Below, one piece after another: positions 24,648-33,050 of a stretch of DNA of 64,000 nucleotides; position 1 is the first letter of the stretch, and each line of letters begins with the position of its first letter. Under the pieces are notes generated by a model. It saw only the letters and a program-made list of their open reading frames with translations. It did not search any database and was not told the DNA's origin. A program made the position numbers and the translations under genes. Source of the DNA: Pseudogemmobacter hezensis. GTDB lineage: Bacteria > Pseudomonadota > Alphaproteobacteria > Rhodobacterales > Rhodobacteraceae. The DNA is taken from positions 62,001-126,000 of the forward strand of contig NZ_JABJXT010000010.1 in NCBI RefSeq assembly GCF_013155295.1. Reading direction: 5' to 3'.

Positions 24648-26120
24648 ATGAGCCTGGACCAGCCCCGGGCCCGCGCCGCCCGCCATGTGGTGATTGTGGG
24701 TGCCGGGCTGTCAGGTGCCGCCGTGGCCTGGCACCTGGCGCGAAACACCGGCCTCCTTGGTCCGCGCATCACTCTGATAGAGCCGCGGCCCCAGCCTGGC
24801 CGGGGTCTGGCCTATTCGACGCCTGACCCCGATCACCGCCTGAACGTGCCGCATGTGAAGATGACGCTCGACACCTCGCAGCCCGATCACTATGCGCGCT
24901 GGCTGCAATCAGATGCGGCCCCGGCCTATGCGGCGGATGCCCATCGCCCTGATGGTGCGATCTTCACGCCACGCGCGGTGTTCGGCGCCTATGTTCACGC
25001 GCATCTGGCGCCCGATCTTGCCTCTGGGCGGATCGTCCATCTGCAAAGCCGCGCTGTTTCTGCCAGTCGTGAGGGCGGGCGGGACGGCGGGAAGCTCGGG
25101 GGGCAGGACGGGGGGCAGGTCGGGGGGCAGGTCGGTGGGCCCTGGCGGGTCTGGCTGGAAGATGGCCGATCCGTCACCGCCACGGATCTGGTGCTGGCCG
25201 CCAGCCACCCGGCCCCCGGCCTGCCGCCACAGCTGCGGGGGCTTGCCGGGCAAAGGGCGCTGATCGCCGATCCCTATGCGCCAGGGGCGCTGGACGATAT
25301 CGCAAAAGATGAGGCGATTTTGCTGCTGGGCGCGGGCCTGACCGGGGCCGATGTCGTGGCCAGCCTGATCCGGCGCGGCCATCGCGGGCCGATCCGGCTG
25401 GTGTCGCGCACGGGCCGCCGCTCGCAGCCGCATGGGCCAGAGCAGGCGGAAAGCCAGGCCGATTTCGGCACCGATCCTGCGCTTACCACAAGGGCGCTTT
25501 TGCGTCGTATCCGCCATGAGCTGCGCGAGGCCCAGAAGCAGGGCCTGACCTGGCACCCGGTCTTTGATCGTCTGCGGGCGCAGGGGCCGCTGATCTGGGC
25601 CGCGCTGCCGCTGGAAGAGCGCCGCCGCCTTTTGCGCCATCTGCGCGGGCTTTGGGATATTCACCGTTTCCGCATCGCGCCGCAGACCTATGCGATTTTG
25701 CAAGAGGCCCAGGCCTCGGGTCAGCTGACGGCCTTTGTCGGGCGCATCGGGCAGCTGTCTCAGCATGCGGGCAGGCACCGCCTGAACATTCGTTTGCGCA
25801 AAGGGGGCCAGCAGGATCTGGTATTTGACCGGCTGATCCTGGCGACGGGCCCCTCGCATGGGGCGGTCACCACCTCGAACCCGCTCTATGCGGATCTGGC
25901 CGCCCAGGGCCTGATCGCAGCGGATGCGTTGTCGCTGGGGCTGGCGGCAACCGCAGATGCGCAGGCGCTGGACCGCGAGGGCCGCGCCCAGCCGGATCTT
26001 TTCATCGCAGGTCCGCTGGCCCGGGCCGCCGTTGGCGAGCTGATGGGCGTGCCCGAGGTGACGGCCTGGGCCGAGCGCCTTGCGGCACGGCTGGCTGTGC
26101 CAGGTTCCGGCGGTGTCTGA
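24648..26120 (+). CDS. FAD/NAD(P)-binding protein (HpsN/YdhS-like)
   Basis: 490 aa from the ATG at 24648. The N terminus has a Rossmann motif VVIVGAGLSGAAVAWHLARN (residues ~14-33); a second dinucleotide motif, ILLLGAGLTGADVVASL, occurs near residue 225. PGRGLAYSTPDPDHRLNVP near 60 is typical of this flavoprotein family, whose reaction is mostly unknown. Its tight link to ssuD suggests a role in sulfonate use, perhaps supplying electrons, but that is inference. Residues around 143-164 are a Gly-rich low-complexity insertion (GGQDGGQVGGQVGG) made by a DNA repeat. A 16-bp tandem repeat crosses its stop codon. Confidence 0.8.
   Translation: MSLDQPRARAARHVVIVGAGLSGAAVAWHLARNTGLLGPRITLIEPRPQPGRGLAYSTPDPDHRLNVPHVKMTLDTSQPDHYARWLQSDAAPAYAADAHRPDGAIFTPRAVFGAYVHAHLAPDLASGRIVHLQSRAVSASREGGRDGGKLGGQDGGQVGGQVGGPWRVWLEDGRSVTATDLVLAASHPAPGLPPQLRGLAGQRALIADPYAPGALDDIAKDEAILLLGAGLTGADVVASLIRRGHRGPIRLVSRTGRRSQPHGPEQAESQADFGTDPALTTRALLRRIRHELREAQKQGLTWHPVFDRLRAQGPLIWAALPLEERRRLLRHLRGLWDIHRFRIAPQTYAILQEAQASGQLTAFVGRIGQLSQHAGRHRLNIRLRKGGQQDLVFDRLILATGPSHGAVTTSNPLYADLAAQGLIAADALSLGLAATADAQALDREGRAQPDLFIAGPLARAAVGELMGVPEVTAWAERLAARLAVPGSGGV
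25074..25140 (+). repeat. In-frame G-rich repeat encoding a GGQ(D/V) tract
   Basis: Repeats of a 12-base GGGGGGCAGG(A/T)C-like unit produce GGRDGGKLGGQDGGQVGGQVGG inside the FAD/NAD-binding protein. The reading frame is kept through the repeat, consistent with expansion by slippage in multiples of 3. Confidence 0.75.
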
Positions 26121-26139
26121 TCCCGGCGGCGTCTGATCC
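26108..26139 (+). repeat. 16-bp tandem repeat (x2) spanning the stop codon of the FAD/NAD-binding gene
   Basis: The units CGGCGGTGTCTGATCC (26108-26123) and CGGCGGCGTCTGATCC (26124-26139) differ at one base, and TGA (26118-26120) is the stop codon. The second copy also forms a hairpin, CCCGGCGG (26122-26129) with CCGCCGGG (26138-26145), which may help end transcription. Confidence 0.85.
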
Positions 26140-26222
26140 GCCGGGGATACCTGAAGACAACCGATCAACCTGTGTATTCACCCCGCGCAGGCATGGAAGG
26201 TTGCGGCCGGACCGAGGTGGCC

Positions 26223-27389
26223 TCAGACCCTGATATTCGCGGCTTCCAGCTTGTCCAGCAGCGTATCAACAGGGCGCAGCCGTGGCAAAACCGGAAGCCG
26301 GTTCACACCATCGAACTTTTGAACGACATCATTTGCTATCCGTTCAAGGGACTCAATATGCGATTCAATTGAAAAATACTTGTGCCGTTCAAATGCCGCT
26401 GCCGACATCCGGCGGTATCGTCTTTCTCCTGTGCTTTGGATCGCGGCAACCACCGTCTCGCCGGACATATCATCCAAAAGGAACCCGGCCTTGCTGTTCC
26501 CCATCATCTCTACCGGGCCAGGGGCATAGCTTGCGGCCAGAACCGGAACGCCGAATGAAAAGGCCTCAAGAACAACATTCCCGAAAGCTTCCTTTTTAGA
26601 CGGCAGGATCAACAGCCGCATATCGGAATACATTCTCTGCTTGTCTTCACAGTTCAGGCATATCTCAAAGTGATCAAGAATTGAATGATTGATGGCGAGC
26701 TCTATAAATTTAGCGTAATCCGGAGAGTTTTCGTCGTGGGTTGTGTATATATGCAGCGGTGGCAGGCCTGCTTTTTTCATCGCCTGGGCAATTCCCAGAA
26801 GGCGCTCGCAGTCTTTTGCGTGGAAATCAATTCTTCCTACATATCCAAATTTAGTATTTTTATCAGTATCATATGAATTTATGTCTCTGATCGCCACCGG
26901 CGGCGCTATCTTTACCTGTCCATATATAACAAGCTGCCTTTGGAAAGAGATGTCGCCGTCTGAGAATGACAATATGCATGAGGCCATATTATCCTTCAGC
27001 AGGTCGCGTCTGGTAAGAATGTTGATTTCCTGGATCAAAAAGGCCATCTGGCCGGAGCCCAGAGCAATGATCGGAAATTTGTAAAATATGTCTCTTATGT
27101 CCTTGGGGTATTCGAACTGAATGCTGTTTCCGATGAGGAGAACAGTATCATCCGGTGACCAGCTCTTAAACATCTGAATAATTTTGTCCCGGTCCTTTTC
27201 CAGTGAAAAAGCGCCGTTTAATGATATTTCCCTGTCGTGTTTGCGGGAAATCGCAATATATTCAATGGGTCTGTTCGCGGTCTCTCTGAGTATGTTTCTG
27301 GTTCTGTTCTGAATGCCGCCAATCCGGCTGACGTCAGAAACGATCAAAACTATTCTTGCAACCTCAGACTTCCCACGATTTACACTCAC
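26223..27389 (-). CDS. Glycosyltransferase (GT4-like), low-GC insertion
   Basis: 388 aa. It has a GT-B pattern: an N-terminal ARIVLIVSDVSRIGGIQNRTRN resembling the Gly-rich donor/acceptor loop, KFGYVGRIDFHAKDCERLL near residue 180, and the signature LPSKKEAFGNVVLEAFSFGVPVLA near 260-285. It would add a sugar to a surface polysaccharide or lipid; donor and acceptor are unknown. Its base composition is strikingly more AT-rich than all neighbours and its codon choice differs (many Ile, Lys, Asp AT-ending codons), which points to recent transfer. It stands alone between unrelated operons. Confidence 0.85.
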   Translation of the reverse strand: MSVNRGKSEVARIVLIVSDVSRIGGIQNRTRNILRETANRPIEYIAISRKHDREISLNGAFSLEKDRDKIIQMFKSWSPDDTVLLIGNSIQFEYPKDIRDIFYKFPIIALGSGQMAFLIQEINILTRRDLLKDNMASCILSFSDGDISFQRQLVIYGQVKIAPPVAIRDINSYDTDKNTKFGYVGRIDFHAKDCERLLGIAQAMKKAGLPPLHIYTTHDENSPDYAKFIELAINHSILDHFEICLNCEDKQRMYSDMRLLILPSKKEAFGNVVLEAFSFGVPVLAASYAPGPVEMMGNSKAGFLLDDMSGETVVAAIQSTGERRYRRMSAAAFERHKYFSIESHIESLERIANDVVQKFDGVNRLPVLPRLRPVDTLLDKLEAANIRV

Positions 27390-27515
27390 AGCCCGAAGTC
27401 CTTCGATTTAAATGCCAATCATACCAGCGGGGAAATCCCGGGGCTGAGCAGATTGTTCCACGATGGACATTATGGCACGCGGTTCAACGGGTAAAGAGCC
27501 GTGTCGCCACTTCAG

Positions 27516-27565
27516 GCCAGGCCGCTGCCGCACCGAAGCTGGCCCCGATGCGGCAGCGGCCTGGC
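27516..27565. repeat. 17-bp perfect inverted repeat
   Basis: GCCAGGCCGCTGCCGCA (27516-27532) and TGCGGCAGCGGCCTGGC (27549-27565) are perfectly complementary around a 16-base spacer. No T run follows. It is longer than ordinary terminator stems here and lies beside the atypical glycosyltransferase, so a mobile-element end, recombination site or REP-like element is possible. Confidence 0.8.
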
Positions 27566-27645
27566 AGCATTTCCCTGAAACGCGACGGGTCTTTCTCTCG
27601 TTGGTCAGGACACAGGCATGCCCGATATTTCAGTGAAAGCCCGTC

Positions 27646-27681
27646 AAAAATGCCCGCCCCGGTTTTGGTGCGGGCATTTTT
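27646..27681. terminator. Rho-independent terminator of the hexuronate operon
   Basis: AAAAATGCCCGC (27646-27657) pairs perfectly with GCGGGCATTTTT (27670-27681) around a 12-base loop. It lies 28 bases after the stop of the last minus-strand SDR gene and works in either direction. Confidence 0.88.
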
Positions 27682-27708
27682 ATGCATGGATGTGGCCTTA
27701 GATCGGCC

Positions 27709-28458
27709 TCAGATCGTGATGCCGCCGTCTACCGAAATCGCCTGGCCGGTGATGAAGGCGCCCTCATCCGAGGCAAGGAAGGCGCAAAGGCCTGCGACCT
27801 CTTCGACGGTGCCAAGCCTGCCCAAAGGCTGGCGGGCGATAAAGCTTTGGCGCGCGGCCTCGACCGAGCCCATGGTCTGGCCCAACTCCTCGATCCGCTG
27901 ATTAAGCGAGGGCGAGGCGACAGTGCCGGGGCAGACCGAATTGGCGCGGATGCCATAGCTGACATAATCAGCGGCGATGGATTTTGTCAGCGCGATCACG
28001 CCGCCTTTCGTTGCGCCGTAAGCGGCACGGCGCGGGAAGCCCTTGATCGACGAGACGACCGAGCCGATGGTGATGACAGAGCCGCCATGCCCTTTCATCT
28101 TCGGCACCGCCTCTTTCAGCACATGGAAGGCGCTGCCAAGCGTGATATCGACCGAGCGCTGCCAGTCGTCAAAGCCGCATTCCTCGATGCTGCCCTGATG
28201 CACATAGCCGACCGCATGGACGAGGATGTCGATCCGCGGAATGTCTTGCAGCCAGGCGGCGATTGCGGCCGGATCGGTGGCGTCAACGCGGCGCGTGGTG
28301 GCGCAATCCAGCGTTGAAAGCGCCGTCTCGTTCAGATCCGAGGCATAGACGGTCGCGCCTTCGGCCGCCAGCCGCTCTGCGACCGCGCGGCCGATGCCCT
28401 GGCCTGCGGCGGTGACGACGGCGATACGGCCCTGCAGCCGGTTTGAAAGATCGGTCAC
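27709..28458 (-). CDS. SDR-family dehydrogenase, probably acting on a 2-keto-3-deoxy sugar acid
   Basis: 249 aa short-chain dehydrogenase. The NAD motif is VVTAAGQGIGRAV near residue 14-26, catalytic Ser lies in TIGSVVSSIKG near 140, and YGATKGG near 154 is the Tyr/Lys pair. It resembles the group that oxidises 2-keto-3-deoxy-L-fuconate or rhamnonate at C4. The downstream position next to an FAH-family hydrolase (4-base gap) repeats the known pair of the non-phosphorylated fuconate/rhamnonate pathway, which supports that role by analogy. It is the last gene of the operon, followed by a terminator. Confidence 0.82.
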   Translation of the reverse strand: MTDLSNRLQGRIAVVTAAGQGIGRAVAERLAAEGATVYASDLNETALSTLDCATTRRVDATDPAAIAAWLQDIPRIDILVHAVGYVHQGSIEECGFDDWQRSVDITLGSAFHVLKEAVPKMKGHGGSVITIGSVVSSIKGFPRRAAYGATKGGVIALTKSIAADYVSYGIRANSVCPGTVASPSLNQRIEELGQTMGSVEAARQSFIARQPLGRLGTVEEVAGLCAFLASDEGAFITGQAISVDGGITI

Positions 28459-28462
28459 CGGC

Positions 28463-29323
28463 TTATCCTTTCACGACCTGAGAGACGGGGGTGACGGTCT
28501 GGCGCTGTTCGCCCAGGCCTTTGATCCCCAGCGTCACCACATCGCCCACGCCCAGATAGCGCGGCGGCTTCATGCCAAGGCCAACGCCGGGGGGGGTGCC
28601 GGTGCAGATCAGATCGCCCGGCTCCAGAGCGCAGAATTCCGACATGTAAGAGATGATGGTTGCGACATCGAAGATCATCTTCGCGGTATTGCCGGTCTGC
28701 ATCCGCTCGCCATTCACATCCAGCCACATCGGCAGGTCGGCAATATCGTCGAACTCGTCGATCGAGGCCGCGAAGGGCCCGGTCGGGCAGAAGTTCGGAT
28801 AGCTTTTGCCTTTGACCCATTGGCCGCCACGCTCCAGCTGCCAGGCGCGTTCGGACACGTCATTCACAAGGGTCAGGCCCAGGACGTGATCCAGCGCCTG
28901 ATCGCGGGTGATGTTCAGCGTGTGCTTGCCGATGAAGATGCCCAGCTCGACCTCCCAGTCGAGTTTGGTCATTTTGTCGGAGAAGAGGATCGGCTCATTC
29001 GGGCCGCAATAGGTGGCCGAGCTTTTGTTGAAAAGGATCGGCTCTGCCGGGATCGGCATGCCCGATTCCGCGGCGTGGTCGGAATAGTTCAGCCCGACGC
29101 ACCAGATGTTTTTCGGGCCGGAAACGGGCGGCAGGATGCGGGCCGCTGCCTGATCAAGCGCCGGAAGGCTTGCAAGATCAACGCCTTGCAGGCGTGTTTT
29201 CAGGTCCGGGATGGTGTCGGGTGTGAAATCGCTCACAATCGCCGAGACGTCACGCGCGATATTATCCGCGTCCAAAAGCGCGGGAATTGCGCGGCCATCA
29301 CGCTCAAGCCGGATGAACTTCAT
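28463..29323 (-). CDS. Fumarylacetoacetate-hydrolase-family enzyme, probable 2,4-diketo-3-deoxy sugar acid hydrolase
   Basis: 286 aa FAH-family protein. NIWCVGLNYSDHAAESGMPIP near residue 72-92, DWEVELGIFIGKH near 122 (metal ligands Glu) and DLICTGTPPGVGLGMKPP near 237 are the family's catalytic landmarks. Family members split diketo acids to pyruvate plus a small acid. Together with the SDR after it, it could cleave an oxidised keto-deoxy sugar acid; the precise substrate is inferred. It lies 43 bases after the uxuB-type gene. Confidence 0.87.
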   Translation of the reverse strand: MKFIRLERDGRAIPALLDADNIARDVSAIVSDFTPDTIPDLKTRLQGVDLASLPALDQAAARILPPVSGPKNIWCVGLNYSDHAAESGMPIPAEPILFNKSSATYCGPNEPILFSDKMTKLDWEVELGIFIGKHTLNITRDQALDHVLGLTLVNDVSERAWQLERGGQWVKGKSYPNFCPTGPFAASIDEFDDIADLPMWLDVNGERMQTGNTAKMIFDVATIISYMSEFCALEPGDLICTGTPPGVGLGMKPPRYLGVGDVVTLGIKGLGEQRQTVTPVSQVVKG

Positions 29324-29366
29324 GTCGGAAACCTTCTCGTTTGGGTTGGGCCATGGCCCGCAGAAT

Positions 29367-30830
29367 TCAGCTGTCGGCGCGGATGCCGGCGAGAGCGCCG
29401 ATCACGCCTTTGTCGCGGATCGCGGTCAGCGCGGCCGTCAGCAGCGGCTGCAGCGCGGGGTCGGGCGTGGGCCCGAATACGGGTTCAAATCCAAGGAAAG
29501 CCGCTACCGTTTCTTCGGGGGTCTGCGCCGCCTGATCGGGGGCATTCCAGGCGTTGAAGGTCGGGTCGTTGATGATGATGGGCTGGCCCGCCTCATTCAC
29601 CGCCCCGCAAGAGCGGATCCAGAGCGCGACCGCCATCACCAGCGCGTCAGAGCGTTCACCACGGGCCAGACGCTCGCCCAGCATCGCCAGCAGCCGCTGC
29701 GGCACTTTTTGCGAGGCATCCGAGGCGATCTGAACGCAAAGATGCTGCAGCGCGGGGTTGGCAAAGCGGTCGCGCAGCCCCTCGACATAGCGGGCACCGT
29801 CCATGCCGGGCTGCAGGGTCGTGGCCGCCTCGCGCCAGTAGATGTCGATGAAGGCGCGCAGGGCAGGATTGGCAAAGGCCTCGGCAACCGAGGCAAAGCC
29901 CGCGATCTGGCCCGCCGCCGCGATTGCGGTATGGGCGCCGTTCAGCATGCGCAGCTTCATATGTTCATAGGGTTCGACATCGGCGACGATCTCGGCCCCC
30001 GACAGCTCCAGCGCGGGGCGGCCCCAGGGGAAGTCATCCTCGATCACCCAGCGGAAATAGGGCTCGGCCACCACGGGCCAGGCATCTGTGGCACCCAAGG
30101 CGGCGCTGATCGTGGCGCGGTCCTGGTCGGTGGTTGCGGGCACGATCCGGTCAACCATCACACAGGGCGCGGCGGAATTGGCCTCGATCCAGGTGACAAG
30201 ATCAGGGTCGCTCAGGGCGGCAAAGCGCACCAGCGCGGCCTTGAGCACGCGGCCATTTGCCGGAAGATTGTCGCAGGACAACAGCGTCAGCGGCGTCAGC
30301 CCCGCCGCGCGACGGTTCCATAGCGCCGCCGTCAGGAAACCATATATGGTGCGAGGGCGATCAGGGTTCGCAAGATCATGCAGGATGTCTGGGTGATCTT
30401 CCAGAAGCCTGCGGCTGGCGGGATGGGTCAGATAGCCCTTTTCGGTGACGGTCAGCGTAACGATCCGCACCGTCGGCAGGCTGAGCGCCTCGATCAGGCG
30501 CTCAGGGTTTTCCGGCGCGGTGATCATCTCGATGATCGAGCCGATCACCCGCAGATCCTCGCGCGTGCCATAACGCTCGCAATAGGTATAAAGGCCGTCC
30601 TGGGGGGCCAGCAGGTCGCGGGTCACCGGGCTGCGCAGCGAGGCGGCGATGATGCCATAGCCCAGCTCGCCGCGCCCGAGGCAATCATCGATGAAAACCG
30701 CCTGATGCGCCCGATGAAATGCGCCGACGCCCAGATGCACGATGCCAGGCGTCACCTCTGCACGATTATAGGCCGGGCGGGTAACACCGGGGGGCAGGTC
30801 GTTCAGGGTGGCAAGCGACAGTCTGGGCAT
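29367..30830 (-). CDS. uxuB: Mannitol-dehydrogenase-family D-mannonate oxidoreductase (UxuB-like)
   Basis: 487 aa from the ATG at 30830, matching the polyol dehydrogenase / fructuronate reductase family (~480 aa). IVHLGVGAFHRAHQAVFIDD near residue 27-46 is the NAD-binding signature; KLRMLNGAHTAIAAAG near 297 contains the catalytic Lys/Asn/His region. It would interconvert D-fructuronate and D-mannonate, giving the substrate of UxuA. A mannitol or other polyol specificity cannot be excluded, but the uxuA gene two positions upstream favours mannonate. Confidence 0.88.
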   Translation of the reverse strand: MPRLSLATLNDLPPGVTRPAYNRAEVTPGIVHLGVGAFHRAHQAVFIDDCLGRGELGYGIIAASLRSPVTRDLLAPQDGLYTYCERYGTREDLRVIGSIIEMITAPENPERLIEALSLPTVRIVTLTVTEKGYLTHPASRRLLEDHPDILHDLANPDRPRTIYGFLTAALWNRRAAGLTPLTLLSCDNLPANGRVLKAALVRFAALSDPDLVTWIEANSAAPCVMVDRIVPATTDQDRATISAALGATDAWPVVAEPYFRWVIEDDFPWGRPALELSGAEIVADVEPYEHMKLRMLNGAHTAIAAAGQIAGFASVAEAFANPALRAFIDIYWREAATTLQPGMDGARYVEGLRDRFANPALQHLCVQIASDASQKVPQRLLAMLGERLARGERSDALVMAVALWIRSCGAVNEAGQPIIINDPTFNAWNAPDQAAQTPEETVAAFLGFEPVFGPTPDPALQPLLTAALTAIRDKGVIGALAGIRADS

Positions 30831-30894
30831 TGGGGCAGGCTCTTTGGTAAGGGGCGGGCAAAGGGTGAAAGGCGCGGCGTCTCTGCCGGGGGCC

Positions 30895-31662
30895 TCAGCC
30901 GAATTGCAGCCCGCCATTCATGTCGATCACGGTGCCGGTCATAAAACCCGCCAGCGGTGAGGCCAGGAAGCGCACCGAATGGGCGATTTCCTCTGGCTGA
31001 CAAAAGCGCCCGACCGGGATCGCGGCCAGCTGGCGGTTGCGATCTTCCTCGGAAAGCTGCTCCATGATCATCGGCGTCACCACATAGGCGGGGGCGATGG
31101 CATTCGCGGTCACCCCGGTGGCGGTCAGCTCGCGGGCTGAGGCATAGGTCAGCCCGACCAGCGCCGCCTTCGAGATCGCATAGCTGGTGCCTGCGGTCAG
31201 GCCGCCGGATTTCCAGGCGTAAGAGGCGATATTGATCAGACGGCCCCAGCCCTTTGCCTTCATCCCCGGCACGAAGGCTTTGGTCAGGATCAAAGCCGCA
31301 TCAAGGTTGACCGCCATGATGCGGTGGAATTCCTCCAACGTGGTCGCGGCCAGTTTATGGGGCGACAGGATGCCGGCATTGTTGACCAGGATATCGACGC
31401 CGCCTGCAGTCCCGTCTGCGGCCCCGCCTGCGATTGCCTCTGCGGCTTTGGTCAGCGCCTCGGCATCACCCAGATCAACCACCATCGGGTTGATTTTGCC
31501 AGGATATTGATCGGCGTTCTGATCGACCAGGCTCTGCAGCGCAGCCGCGTCGCGGTCGCAGGCGATGACATCTGCGCCCGCATCCAACAGGCCAAGCGCA
31601 ATGGCACGGCCAATGCCGCCTGCAGCGCCCGTTACAAGCGCGGTCTTTCCTGTCAGTTCCAT
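30895..31662 (-). CDS. SDR-family oxidoreductase of the hexuronate operon
   Basis: 255 aa short-chain dehydrogenase with LVTGAAGGIGRAIALGLL near residue 9-26, NNAGILSPHKLA near 92, catalytic Ser in INIASYAWKSGG near 144 and YAISKAA near 161. It resembles gluconate 5-dehydrogenase and keto-acyl reductase types; the exact substrate is not readable. Its place between uxuA and uxuB suggests action on a sugar acid or its precursor. It is distinct from the SDR at the end of the operon. Confidence 0.85.
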   Translation of the reverse strand: MELTGKTALVTGAAGGIGRAIALGLLDAGADVIACDRDAAALQSLVDQNADQYPGKINPMVVDLGDAEALTKAAEAIAGGAADGTAGGVDILVNNAGILSPHKLAATTLEEFHRIMAVNLDAALILTKAFVPGMKAKGWGRLINIASYAWKSGGLTAGTSYAISKAALVGLTYASARELTATGVTANAIAPAYVVTPMIMEQLSEEDRNRQLAAIPVGRFCQPEEIAHSVRFLASPLAGFMTGTVIDMNGGLQFG

Positions 31663-31730
31663 CTTATCCGTCCATCTGCTCTGATGGGGCGCGGGCCGAT
31701 CAGCAGGCCCGCGCTCCGGTTGGGCACCGA

Positions 31731-32924
31731 TCAGGCGCGGCGGGCGACCTCGATCCCGTGCATCACGCCGCGGATCTCGGCCAGGCCCTTCAGGCGGCCG
31801 ATCAGCGTATAGCCCGGGTTGACGCGGGTTTTCGCGATGTCATCGGCAAGCTGGTGGCCATGGTCGGGGCGCACCGGGATCTGCCAGTCGGCGCGGCCTT
31901 CGGCCAGACGGCGGGCCTGCTCGTCCAGGAAGACCTGGATCAGCGCGGGCAGATCCGAGGAGCCGCCCAGATGGTCGGCCTCATAGAAGGAACCATCCGC
32001 CTCGCGCTGCACATTGCGCAGATGGGTAAAGTGGATCTGGGCCGCAAATTCCTGCGCCATGGCGGTCAGGTCATTGTCCTCGCGCGAGCCATAAGAACCC
32101 GAGCAGAAGGTCAGGCCATTTGCCGGGCTTTTGACGCAATCGACGATCCGGCGTGCATCCTCGCGGGTGGAGACCACGCGCGGCAGACCAAACAGCGGGA
32201 AGGCGGGGTCGTCGGGGTGGATGCAAAGACGTGCGCCAACCTCTTCGGCCACCGGGACGATCTGCTCAAGGAACCAGGTCAGGTTGGCGGCCAGCTGGGC
32301 GCGGTCGATGCCGTCATATTCCGCCAGCGCCGCAAGGAAGCTTTCGCGGTCATAGCTGCGCTCGGTCGCAGGCAGGCCCGCGATCAGGTTCTTTTCGATC
32401 AGGGCGATCCGCTCGGGCGTCAGGCTGTCAAAGCGGGCTTTGGCCTCGGTGATCTGCGCGGCGCTATAGCCCGCTTCGGCGTTGGGGCGTTTCAGGACGA
32501 AGAGGTCATAGGCGGCACAGTCAAGCGCATCAAAGCGCAGCGCCAGACCGCCGCCCGGCATCGGATAGGCCAGATCGGTGCGGGTCCAGTCGCAGACCGG
32601 CATGAAGTTGTAGCAGATGGTATAGATGCCATTTGCCGCAAGATTGCGGATGGTTTGCTGATAATGCGCAACCCAGGTCTGGCGCTCGGGCTGGCCGAGT
32701 TTGATCGTATTGTGCACCGGGATGCTTTCGACCACGCTCCAGCGCAGGCCAGAGGCCTCGATCAGGGCTTTGTGCTTTGCGATCTCTTCGACCGACCAGA
32801 CCGAGCCATCATAGATATGATGCAGCGCGGTGACGATGCCGGTGGCACCAGCCTGGCGGATTTCGTCCAGCGAAACCGGATCCCCCGGACCATACCAGCG
32901 GAAGCACTCTTCCATGAATTGCAT
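31731..32924 (-). CDS. uxuA: D-mannonate dehydratase
   Basis: 397 aa, essentially the length of E. coli UxuA (394). It removes water from D-mannonate to make 2-keto-3-deoxy-D-gluconate. Family landmarks are [20 protein letters not shown] at the N terminus, [14 protein letters not shown] near 62, [16 protein letters not shown] near 102, [17 protein letters not shown] near 234 and [11 protein letters not shown] near 350, including the metal-binding His and Cys residues. It is the first enzyme gene after the ABC importer genes, separated from them by a strong hairpin. The 2-keto-3-deoxygluconate kinase and aldolase are not present in this window. Confidence 0.94.
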   Translation of the reverse strand: MQFMEECFRWYGPGDPVSLDEIRQAGATGIVTALHHIYDGSVWSVEEIAKHKALIEASGLRWSVVESIPVHNTIKLGQPERQTWVAHYQQTIRNLAANGIYTICYNFMPVCDWTRTDLAYPMPGGGLALRFDALDCAAYDLFVLKRPNAEAGYSAAQITEAKARFDSLTPERIALIEKNLIAGLPATERSYDRESFLAALAEYDGIDRAQLAANLTWFLEQIVPVAEEVGARLCIHPDDPAFPLFGLPRVVSTREDARRIVDCVKSPANGLTFCSGSYGSREDNDLTAMAQEFAAQIHFTHLRNVQREADGSFYEADHLGGSSDLPALIQVFLDEQARRLAEGRADWQIPVRPDHGHQLADDIAKTRVNPGYTLIGRLKGLAEIRGVMHGIEVARRA

Positions 32925-33014
32925 CGTCGACTCCGTCAGATAAAAGAAAAAGCGTTCATCCCGGGCCGCGCGGTGGCGTGACCCGTTGGTTGGGTTTTTG
33001 GTCAGGGAAGGTTC

Positions 33015-33041
33015 GGCGCGGGCAACAGGGCCGCCCGCGCC
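33015..33041 (-). other. Intercistronic hairpin between binding-protein and uxuA genes
   Basis: GGCGCGGGC (33015-33023) pairs with GCCCGCGCC (33033-33041), a perfect 9-bp stem with 9-base loop, 10 bases past the binding-protein stop. No T run follows on the minus strand. It probably protects the binding-protein mRNA and lowers downstream expression. Confidence 0.65.
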
Positions 33042-33050
33042 GGGGTTGGT

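Larger units (their letters stand above)
27390..27708. other. Intergenic region with a long inverted repeat and a terminator
   Basis: This 319-base stretch upstream of the low-GC glycosyltransferase has an AT-richer first part (27390-27420) that probably holds its promoter. It also carries a 17-bp perfect inverted repeat (27516-27565) and the terminator at 27646-27681. I see no transposase or other gene. Confidence 0.55.

Noticed and set aside
24909-26168. Minus-strand open frame (419 codons) opposite the FAD/NAD-binding gene
   Set aside because: The plus-strand frame has two Rossmann motifs and a coupled start; the antisense frame has no domain signal.
27516-27565. Inverted repeat considered as an insertion-sequence end
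   Set aside because: No transposase or fragment of one lies nearby, so it is reported only as a repeat.
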